Shown here: one piece after another, positions 58,532 through 64,000 of the stretch
Layout of the letters: each line of letters starts with the position of its first letter
Numbering within the stretch: the stretch's first letter is position 1
Source: Bermanella marisrubri
GTDB taxonomy: Bacteria > Pseudomonadota > Gammaproteobacteria > Pseudomonadales > Oceanobacteraceae
Length of the DNA: 64,000 nucleotides
Assembly: GCF_012295615.1 (NCBI RefSeq)
Contig: NZ_CP051183.1
Span: 1,639,001 to 1,703,000 of the forward strand
Reading direction: 5' to 3'
Made by a program: the position numbers and the translations under genes
The notes under the pieces: model-generated
Databases searched by the model: none
What the model saw: the letters and a program-made list of their open reading frames with translations, nothing else
Told to the model about the DNA's origin: nothing

Positions 58532-59003
58532 CGGTTTTGGCCTCTTGCGTGGCGCTTGCAAGTTTGGCTTTTAGTTCTTTTTTGAGTAGGTCGCGAAACT
58601 GAGGGATTACGAGCGCGGATCGCACAAGGTCGCAATCGCTAATTTTTTGGACTTCTTGGGCTTTGGCTAATAAATCGATTTGTTTTAGTAATAGGTTGGA
58701 AGCGAGCGCGTGTATGTATTCGCTGGAGGGGTCTAGCCTGATGCCTTCTTTGTGGGTCAGGTAGTCAGCCAGAAAAGGCCATGAGGTAGTGACCGCTAAA
58801 ATGTCAGTTTCGTTTAGCTTTTGTTTAAGATCTTCCAGATTTTTCAGACGGTCGGGGGTTATACCGACGTGAGCGCTAAATTGTGGGCGATTAAATCCGA
58901 GAATCTTTCGGATGATTCGCAAGCGCGTTCCTGCTCTATCTATATTGAAATTTTTGATCATTTCGGCGTTTGTTATCGATTTAAGAGGAATAGAGTCAAT
59001 CAT
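58521..59003 (-). CDS. provirus HTH regulator, probable repressor
   Basis: A 160-residue protein with a helix-turn-helix near residues 25-55 (GTRLRIIRKILGFNRPQFSAHVGITPDRLKN), given here as GTRLRIIRKILGF then QFSAHVGITPDRLK, followed by a helical region that may dimerise. There is no LexA-like peptidase Ser-Lys dyad. It is divergent from the early operon and cotranscribed with the integrase. A 12-bp palindrome lies over its probable -10 box, as expected for autorepression. The repressor role is inference from position. Confidence 0.75.
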   Translation of the reverse strand: MIDSIPLKSITNAEMIKNFNIDRAGTRLRIIRKILGFNRPQFSAHVGITPDRLKNLEDLKQKLNETDILAVTTSWPFLADYLTHKEGIRLDPSSEYIHALASNLLLKQIDLLAKAQEVQKISDCDLVRSALVIPQFRDLLKKELKAKLASATQEAKTDAR

Positions 59004-59241
59004 TTTTTAATGTGCCTTATTGTATCGATACATTAAATCCCACATAACGGGGTGTTATAGGGGTGTAATGGGGTAATAATACACCTAGATAAGGTCTTTG
59101 GTAGGTCTTTATAAGCCCTTTTCGTTTTTGTATTTACAATCACGCCATATAGGCGCGCCTATTTATGCCTGTTTGACCTAATGAACTACGGTAGGGTATA
59201 TTTCACCCCAATAAGGGTTAACAGTTAAAAACGGGGCGAAA
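59004..59241. promoter_or_regulatory. provirus control region: operator palindrome, phased repeats, early promoter
   Basis: Elements seen: a perfect palindrome TGTATCGATACA (59021-59032) over a leftward -10 (TACAAT, complement of 59019-59024); three GGGGT-type repeats at 59049, 59060 and 59070, about one helical turn apart; two AGGTCTTT repeats at 59092 and 59103, 11 nt apart; and a rightward promoter TTGACC (59173-59178), 18-nt spacer, TATATT (59197-59202) for the early operon. The repeats could be operators or replication iterons. Confidence 0.7.
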
Positions 59242-59433
59242 ATGAAAGTGGTTTTAGCAGTGCCGTATATGACGGCGGAAAAATACGCGGAGTTTGCTGG
59301 GCTTACTGAATTAACAGTAAAGCGCATGATGGATAACGGCCACATCCCGAGCGTTAAGAAGGGTAAGCGCCGTTTGGTGAACGTGGTCGAGGAAATGCGC
59401 GCTGCTTTGGGTGAGGTGCAAAACGATGGCTAG
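59242..59433 (+). CDS. small HTH protein, excisionase/Cox-like
   Basis: A 63-residue protein with a winged-helix pattern of the MerR/HTH_17 excisionase type: MTAEKYAEFAGLTELTVKRM then GHIPSVKKGKRRLVNV. It is the first gene of the rightward early operon, the place where lytic switch proteins (Cro/Cox-like) or excisionases are found. The name is inference. Its stop overlaps the next gene by 8 nt. Confidence 0.8.
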   Translation: MKVVLAVPYMTAEKYAEFAGLTELTVKRMMDNGHIPSVKKGKRRLVNVVEEMRAALGEVQNDG

Positions 59434-59677
59434 GGAATGCGGTTGTAGCAAAGCGTTTGAAGAAAAGATCCGTTTAAAAGCGGATCGGCTGAAAATGAAG
59501 GCCGATAACGCGAAGCGTAAAGCGGTGGCAGGGCAAGCCTTAGATCAGTTGGTTGGGTATGTTCACGGCTTGGATGATCTATCCCGTTTAACTAATGAAT
59601 ATCGTGATTTGGCTATAGAAATTCGCGGTGTGCAAATCGAGGTTTTTGAGCAATTCAAGGCGCGTTGGAATGACTGA
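59426..59677 (+). CDS. hypothetical provirus protein (basic, coiled coil)
   Basis: An 83-residue protein, basic in the first half (KIRLKADRLKMKADNAKRKA), predicted helical throughout. No family recognised. ATG 59426 has GAGG about 9 nt upstream and overlaps the previous stop by 8 nt, so it is coupled; an upstream GTG (59411) is less likely. Confidence 0.7.
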   Translation: MARECGCSKAFEEKIRLKADRLKMKADNAKRKAVAGQALDQLVGYVHGLDDLSRLTNEYRDLAIEIRGVQIEVFEQFKARWND

Positions 59678-59957
59678 GATTGAGCGCCAAATTCTGACTA
59701 TTCGCCAGCTTAAAGAAAAAGCAGAATATCCAACAAAGTCGGCGGCGGGTTTCATTATTGAAGAGTGGGCTAATTCCAACAGGCCGGAAGTTGCTGCTTG
59801 GTTCTCGCGTGACTTAATTAAGCATTGTGTCCGCACTTGGAAAATGAATCTTTCAAAGTGGTTTGAGAATGAATCGCTTTATGTTCGAGAGCTGAAGGTG
59901 TGGGAGCCAAAATTTCAGCGCGTGATCGATGAGTTGGAGTCTCGCGCTAATGGTTGA
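59670..59957 (+). CDS. hypothetical provirus protein
   Basis: A 95-residue protein of unknown function, helical, with no membrane segment. It starts MTEIERQILTIRQLKEKAEY and overlaps both neighbours by 8 nt, so it is embedded in the early operon directly before rep. Confidence 0.7.
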   Translation: MTEIERQILTIRQLKEKAEYPTKSAAGFIIEEWANSNRPEVAAWFSRDLIKHCVRTWKMNLSKWFENESLYVRELKVWEPKFQRVIDELESRANG

Positions 59958-61698
59958 TTTTGTTCGTAAAGAGCTGGTGAAAACGGTTAGGCCGCTGGCG
60001 TTAAAAGCAGGGTGCTTGCGTAATACGTTGATAGCGGATTGGCAGCGCACTGTTAAAACGGGTGGTTTTAATGCCGCGTCGCAAGCCAATGATCGATTAA
60101 GAAAAACCGTAAATAGAATGAAATTCGGTTCTTTTGGCTTGGGTAATACAGATCGCAACGATATGAAAAATTATTGTGATCGCATGGCTAAAACGTTTTT
60201 TGAAGTGGTGCCTAAATTTCCGTTTCATATGTCGATTGATGACGCGGCGGACGTGATTTCTAGTGCAGCAAAATTGCGCGCGCATGGCTTGGAGTGGAAA
60301 AGGCCGGAGTGTGATGCTGAAGCCGAGGTTTCGCTATATCGCTTATATAATCGCCTTTGCTCGCCTTCGTTCTGGATGAATAAATTAAAGCGCCGCCAAA
60401 AGCGAGTTATTGAAGAAGTGGCGCGGGATTATGGTCTGGTTAATAAATACCGTGGCGCATATGTTTCGGATTTATCGCTAAGCCTTCGCCAGCGTGAAGC
60501 GCGCAAAAATCAAAAAATCTTAGAGAATACCTTGGCCGTCAATGACGACGGTGAGTCTTATACGCTTGCTGAGTTGCAGGCCCTTTCTATTTCTAATCCT
60601 GAGATTCGCAGAGCGGAATTAATGAGCCGCGTTCGCGGTTTTGAACTAATGGCAGAACAAAATCAGCATATTGCCGTTTTCTGGACGGTGACGTGCCCTA
60701 GTCGTTTCCATTCTCATAGCGCGACGAATGGCCAACGTAATAAAAAACATAATGGGGAGACTGTGAGAGATGCACAAAATTATCTTGTTTCTATGTGGGC
60801 TGCTTTTCGTAGCTGGTGTGATCGTAACGGAATTTACTTTTATGGGTTCCGAGTGGCTGAGCCTCACCATGATGGTTGTCCCCACTGGCATGTATTGGTT
60901 TTTGGAGATTCGAAAGACTTGCAGAAAGCCACAAGCGAATTATCGGCGCGTTCATTACGAGAGGATGGGGCAGAGCACGGGGCTAATGTTAATCGATTCA
61001 CTGCGGAGTGGATCAGATCGGGCGAAACGAAAGACGGGCGCAAGTTATCGGCGGCGGGTTACATAGCAAAATATATTGCAAAAAGTGTTGATGGTTTCAG
61101 CGTGGCGGGTGATTCATCCATTGATGAAAACGGTAACCGGTTCGAGATGGGTCAGGATTCAGAGAGCGGGGCGGCGCGTGTGGTGGCGTGGGCGCGTTCT
61201 CATGGTATCCGCCAATTTCAGCAAATAGGCGGCGCGTATGTGTCTGTGTGGCGTGAGATTCGGAAATTGCATGGCGTTTGTGATGACGACGAAGCGGCGG
61301 AAATTATCGAAGCGGTCGAGGAAAAAATGTCAGTTGACGCGGCGGTTGCTTGGGCTGTTTTTAACTTCCTGAATGGTGCCGGCGATGGGCAGCGTTTGAA
61401 GTTATGGCGCGATGATCTGCGGCCTGAATCTCACAATCTCACTTTTATTGAAAATCGATTAAAAGAAAATTGCTCGCCGTTGGAATTCCCCATTGAACAA
61501 GTTGAAGTTTCCCGTTTTGGCCAGTACGGGCCTAGTTATTTGAACGGGTACGGGGAAGTGGTAAGCAAAATTAAAGGTTTAGTGCTGGATGGCTCTAAAA
61601 AAATAGTCACTCGTTTACGTGAATGGGTTCTATTGAAAAAAGACGAAATGAAAACTTTAGATTTCGCGGCTTCGCCGCGCTTGGACTTGTGTCAATAA
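59950..61698 (+). CDS. HUH-endonuclease replication initiator (phage GPA family)
   Basis: A 582-residue rolling-circle initiator. Motif 1 is FWTVTCPSRFHSH, motif 2 is the HUH pair His312-Trp-His314 in GCPHWHVLVFG, and motif 3 is YIAKYIAK with two candidate nucleophiles, Tyr371 and Tyr375, as in phiX174 gpA, P2 A and corticovirus PM2 P12. It would nick one strand at the viral origin and start replication. Start ATG 59950 overlaps the previous stop by 8 nt. The 582 residues are close to the size I recall for PM2 P12 (about 630). Confidence 0.92.
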   Translation: MVDFVRKELVKTVRPLALKAGCLRNTLIADWQRTVKTGGFNAASQANDRLRKTVNRMKFGSFGLGNTDRNDMKNYCDRMAKTFFEVVPKFPFHMSIDDAADVISSAAKLRAHGLEWKRPECDAEAEVSLYRLYNRLCSPSFWMNKLKRRQKRVIEEVARDYGLVNKYRGAYVSDLSLSLRQREARKNQKILENTLAVNDDGESYTLAELQALSISNPEIRRAELMSRVRGFELMAEQNQHIAVFWTVTCPSRFHSHSATNGQRNKKHNGETVRDAQNYLVSMWAAFRSWCDRNGIYFYGFRVAEPHHDGCPHWHVLVFGDSKDLQKATSELSARSLREDGAEHGANVNRFTAEWIRSGETKDGRKLSAAGYIAKYIAKSVDGFSVAGDSSIDENGNRFEMGQDSESGAARVVAWARSHGIRQFQQIGGAYVSVWREIRKLHGVCDDDEAAEIIEAVEEKMSVDAAVAWAVFNFLNGAGDGQRLKLWRDDLRPESHNLTFIENRLKENCSPLEFPIEQVEVSRFGQYGPSYLNGYGEVVSKIKGLVLDGSKKIVTRLREWVLLKKDEMKTLDFAASPRLDLCQ

Positions 61699-61717
61699 CT
61701 GTACGGAGTAAAAAACG

Positions 61718-61939
61718 ATGGTAGAAAAACAAAAACGCGGCGAATACTTGAGCATCTTAATGAGGGCGCAAGCGCATTTGGATAGCGTTAAAAAATTGCA
61801 TGGTGAAGCGTCACAAGTTGGGGCGTTCAACGTAGCGAAAAAAATGGAATTAGCAGAGGCGGCGGTTTCTGAATCGGTGGCTTTGTCTGATTCAATCGTT
61901 GAGGCGTTGGTAATGTTAGCGGGTGGTGATGATGAGTGA
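61718..61939 (+). CDS. hypothetical provirus protein (helical)
   Basis: A 73-residue helical protein with Ala-rich heptads (YLSILMRAQAHLDSVKKLHG). No family recognised. It follows rep by 19 nt with GGAG upstream and is coupled to the next gene by an 8-nt overlap. Confidence 0.7.
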   Translation: MVEKQKRGEYLSILMRAQAHLDSVKKLHGEASQVGAFNVAKKMELAEAAVSESVALSDSIVEALVMLAGGDDE

Positions 61940-62222
61940 GTTAAAAACGAGCTGTATCAATCCTTGCTGCAATTCAGTGGCATACATTCGCGAAAATGGC
62001 CGAGGTGATGATTATTTTACGTGCTCAAAATGCGGCCCGTATAACGGAAAAGGCAAAGCGTTTAGGGAATGGATGCAAAGCATTCGATCTGAGGCGGCGG
62101 CGCGTGATGTAGCGGCGGAAAAAGTTAGCCAGGGTGAAACAAGTGCGCAGGAATACCCGCAAATTGAGCCAAAGCCTGAGCCAGTCGAGGAAAAAACGGG
62201 GGATTGGTTAAGTGAATTATAA
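61932..62222 (+). CDS. zinc-ribbon provirus protein
   Basis: A 96-residue protein whose first half is a zinc ribbon: CINPCCNS and, 20 residues later, CSKCG. The second half is Glu/Pro-rich and probably disordered. Such ribbons are found in TFIIS-like factors; I recall PM2 using a zinc-finger protein (P14) as a late-gene activator, so this may be the counterpart. That assignment is speculative. Start ATG 61932 overlaps the previous stop by 8 nt, in the pattern of this operon. Confidence 0.75.
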   Translation: MSELKTSCINPCCNSVAYIRENGRGDDYFTCSKCGPYNGKGKAFREWMQSIRSEAAARDVAAEKVSQGETSAQEYPQIEPKPEPVEEKTGDWLSEL

Positions 62223-62652
62223 CGAGTTGGGCGATACCGCTAAGCTGGTGGAATTGGAGCAGGAGTTAAGCGTAGCGGATGCGGGCGCGGCGATGGGGGC
62301 CGCGTCTGAATCGGCGCAAGTGCAAGCGGCGTTGGATGAAAATAACGGTGTGGCGTTTCCATATGATCCCGTATTAGCGCAAACCTTTACCACTTATATT
62401 GGTATTGGTTCAGGCATGGCGGCGAAAAGTTGGGGGGATCACTGGCAATTGAAAGAGGATGAGGCCAAGGAATTGAGCGTAGCCACTTGCCAGCTGATCT
62501 ACCATTATTTTCCTGATATGGAACCAACAACGCCGTTTTGGAATTTCGCGCTGGTGGCAGGGGCCGCTGTTGGTCCGCGTGTCTTGTTGACGGTGATTAA
62601 TAAAAAACAGATGCAAAAAGAGCAGCAACAAAAGCAAGGGGGGGCATGGTGA
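62212..62652 (+). CDS. hypothetical provirus protein with C-terminal membrane segment
   Basis: A 146-residue protein: an Ala/Glu-rich N-terminus (about 1-45), a central region, and one hydrophobic segment near residues 108-128 (FWNFALVAGAAVGPRVLLTV), then a Lys/Gln-rich tail. It may be a structural membrane protein of a virus with an internal lipid layer; inference. It starts with GTG at 62212 after GGGGGA and overlaps both neighbours. Confidence 0.72.
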   Translation: MNYNELGDTAKLVELEQELSVADAGAAMGAASESAQVQAALDENNGVAFPYDPVLAQTFTTYIGIGSGMAAKSWGDHWQLKEDEAKELSVATCQLIYHYFPDMEPTTPFWNFALVAGAAVGPRVLLTVINKKQMQKEQQQKQGGAW

Positions 62653-63275
62653 GCAATCCGAGAATCAATGAAGCGGCTGAAAAGGATATCCGTGGGTATT
62701 TTGGGTCGAGTGGTAGTGGTAAAACGCATCATATCAAGCAGGATATTGCAGGGGAAAAGCGGGTTTTGGTGTTCGATCCAGAGGGGTCTTTTACGGCGGT
62801 CGATGGTTTTAAGGTCGTGGAAAGTCGCGCCGAATTTTTAGAGATTGCCAAAAATACGGGGCCAGTAAAGCTATGCTTTGCGGCGGGTGGTCAAGCCAAT
62901 TTTAATTGGTTTTGCGATGTGGTTTTTGCGCTAGCCGATGCGCGGCGGCCTTGTGTGATGGTTGTCGATGAGTTGGGCGGCGTAACGGGTGCCGGAAAAG
63001 CCAAAGGCGCTTGGTATGATCTCGTAAGCCGTGGCCGTAAGTATGGCGTAAAAATTCGCGCCGGTGCCCAGCGTCCGAGCGAGATAGATAAAACGCTCAT
63101 TGGAAACAAAAACGGGCTTTTCATAGGCTACTTAGAACGTATGGGGGATATTGAATATATCCATAAAGAAACGGGGATACCCATAGATACGCTCAAAAGC
63201 CTACGGGGGAAACCGCATTACGATTGCATAAAGTTTGCGGGGCGGGATCGCTGGAAGTTAGAAAAAGGGGCTTAA
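62646..63275 (+). CDS. FtsK/HerA-type genome-packaging ATPase (PM2 P9-like)
   Basis: A 209-residue ATPase. Walker A is GSSGSGKT (residues 20-27), Walker B is CVMVVDEL (about 104-111), and AQRPSEIDK (about 142-150) is the sensor motif with Gln and Arg typical of viral A32-like packaging ATPases of the PRD1-adenovirus lineage. The compact size matches packaging ATPases of tailless viruses such as PM2 P9 rather than Zot proteins of filamentous phages, and there is no transmembrane helix. It would pump the genome into the capsid. It overlaps the previous gene by 7 nt and ends inside a terminator. Confidence 0.85.
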   Translation: MVSNPRINEAAEKDIRGYFGSSGSGKTHHIKQDIAGEKRVLVFDPEGSFTAVDGFKVVESRAEFLEIAKNTGPVKLCFAAGGQANFNWFCDVVFALADARRPCVMVVDELGGVTGAGKAKGAWYDLVSRGRKYGVKIRAGAQRPSEIDKTLIGNKNGLFIGYLERMGDIEYIHKETGIPIDTLKSLRGKPHYDCIKFAGRDRWKLEKGA

Positions 63276-63287
63276 AGCCCTTTTTTT
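63262..63287 (+). terminator. Rho-independent terminator after the packaging ATPase
   Basis: AAAAAGGGGC and GCCCTTTTTTT arms around a short TTAAA loop; the left arm includes the ATPase stop codon. It divides the early operon from the capsid block. Confidence 0.88.
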
Positions 63288-63413
63288 ATGCCTGAAAATC
63301 GGCTTTTTCCGTATGTATGTACGTACGGGGGTTAGGCTTTTCAATGTGAAAAAACCGCGCTTTGATAATTGCACTAGCAGTAAAACTAATTCAATTACGC
63401 AAAGGGCGAAAAC
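63288..63413 (+). promoter_or_regulatory. probable late promoter region of the provirus
   Basis: 126 bp between the terminator and the next start. It contains a 20-bp imperfect palindrome made of GTAT/GTAC units (63309-63328) and a GATAAT hexamer (63364-63369) that could be a -10. No good -35 lies 17 nt upstream, as expected if a viral activator is needed. Confidence 0.5.
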
Positions 63414-63536
63414 ATGAAAATGAATAAATCAACGTTGAAAGTAATCGGTATTTCTGCGGCAGTGGCTGCGGGTGTACTGTACCTATACAACACAAATGAC
63501 ACTGTAAACGATGCGCTAGGCGGCGGCTGGTTCTAA
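63414..63536 (+). CDS. 40-residue membrane peptide
   Basis: A 40-residue protein starting MKMNKSTLKVIGISAAVAAG, with one transmembrane helix (about 8-25) and a short polar tail ending GGGWF. AAGGGCG precedes the ATG by 6 nt. It lies directly before the capsid gene. Viruses with internal membranes encode several such peptides, which span the lipid layer under the capsid; the assignment is inference from size and place. Confidence 0.75.
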   Translation: MKMNKSTLKVIGISAAVAAGVLYLYNTNDTVNDALGGGWF

Positions 63537-63586
63537 TCCAGTTCGTTAAATCGTTTTTTAAATTCATAAGAAAATAAGGTGTCAAA

Positions 63587-64000
63587 ATGTCAGCTTTAAA
63601 TTTAAAGCTTAATAGCTTTTCAGGTGTGGGCGCTGGCCAAACCGCGTCTTTGGTAGTGGCAAACGGCCCGTTCTACCAAGATATTTATCTAAAATTTTCG
63701 GGTTCTATCGCAGAACTTGAAGCGGTAACGGTGAAACTCAATACCGTTGAGTTGTTTACGTTGTCGGGTACACAAATTCGCATGATTGATAGCTATTATG
63801 GCAACACTACTACGGCGGGTTATTACCGTTTGCCGTTGTCTTGTGCTCATGTGAAGGACTTGGAGCGTCGAGTACAAACGGGTTTACCTACGTTTAACGG
63901 TGACAATCTTGTGATCGAGGTAAAAATTGCGGCGGGTGCAACGGCTCCGACTTTGGAAGCGTTTGCAGAGGTTCGCAATAATCCGATGTCGCGTCCTTTC
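63587..64000 (+). CDS. major capsid protein, corticovirus (PM2 P2)-like, N-terminal part (partial)
   Basis: The first 138 residues of a protein cut by the right edge. It is beta-rich with short strands and opens MSALNLKLNSFSGVGAGQTA. From memory it parallels PM2 P2, whose start has LNLNS, an AG turn, a short strand and a YSG triplet where this protein has KFSG; it then continues through a similar region ending RNNP. PM2 P2 is a double jelly-roll protein of about 269 residues. AAGG lies 7 nt before the ATG. Its position after a packaging ATPase and a membrane peptide supports the assignment. Confidence 0.7.
   Translation, partial: MSALNLKLNSFSGVGAGQTASLVVANGPFYQDIYLKFSGSIAELEAVTVKLNTVELFTLSGTQIRMIDSYYGNTTTAGYYRLPLSCAHVKDLERRVQTGLPTFNGDNLVIEVKIAAGATAPTLEAFAEVRNNPMSRPF

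Noticed and set aside
62646-63275. Zot/gpI assembly ATPase of a filamentous phage
   Set aside because: The protein is short, has no transmembrane helix, and is followed by a beta-rich capsid-like gene rather than filamentous coat genes. The HUH initiator alone would have allowed either reading.

Overview
The window is bacterial chromosome from a gammaproteobacterium of the Pseudomonadales/Oceanospirillales group, probably marine. The evidence is gene order. Positions 1-17662 follow the block lpxK - Trm112-like - PTPase - murB - rne - rluC - HAD - sppA - yceD - rpmF - plsX - fabD - fabG - acpP - fabF - pabC - mltG - tmk - holB - pilZ. Positions 21147-48931 follow a block with an AraC regulator, an AGPS-like oxidase, GlpD-like and FGGY kinase genes, slt, uup, fadBA and topA. 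As I remember it, both blocks exist in Pseudomonas aeruginosa. No search was run, so the lineage call is inference.

Region 1 (1-17662) is a housekeeping superoperon: lipid A, peptidoglycan, RNA processing, ribosomal protein L32, type II fatty-acid synthesis (plsX-fabD-fabG-acpP-fabF), folate (pabC), thymidylate and DNA polymerase clamp loading, ending in the type IV pilus gene pilZ. A degenerate LytM-domain gene sits where I would expect kdsB. Region 2 (17739-21125) is one large hybrid sensor kinase with a periplasmic NMT1/SsuA-type binding domain. Region 3 (21147-30310) is a putative ether-lipid or alkylglycerol locus: AraC regulator, alkyl-DHAP-synthase-like flavoprotein, GlpD-like dehydrogenase, FGGY kinase, DUF1302 outer-membrane-type protein and, convergent to these, a protein very like alkylglycerol monooxygenase. 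Region 4 (30427-48931) holds GIDE/LemA membrane proteins, an EAL-HDOD protein, CheV, a MOSC protein, Slt, Uup, several small unknown proteins, the fadBA beta-oxidation operon with a PsrA-like operator, and topA.

Region 5 (48980-57431) has a 265-bp element with perfect 20-bp terminal inverted repeats (MITE-like), an alpha/beta hydrolase, a divergent pair of histone-deacetylase-family and Pat-type lysine acetyltransferase genes, gacA-uvrC-pgsA, and three tRNA genes (Gly, Cys, Leu).

Region 6 (about 57432-64000, running off the right edge) is an integrated tailless virus. It has a tyrosine integrase pointing at tRNA-Leu, a HTH repressor, a control region with operator-like palindrome and helically phased repeats, a small excisionase-like HTH, a tightly overlapped early operon with a HUH replication initiator, a zinc-ribbon protein, a membrane protein, an FtsK/HerA-type packaging ATPase, a terminator, then a late block with a 40-residue membrane peptide and the start of a major capsid protein resembling that of corticovirus PM2. 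No tail, portal, terminase or head-protease gene appears in the visible part. This is the most interesting system in the window.
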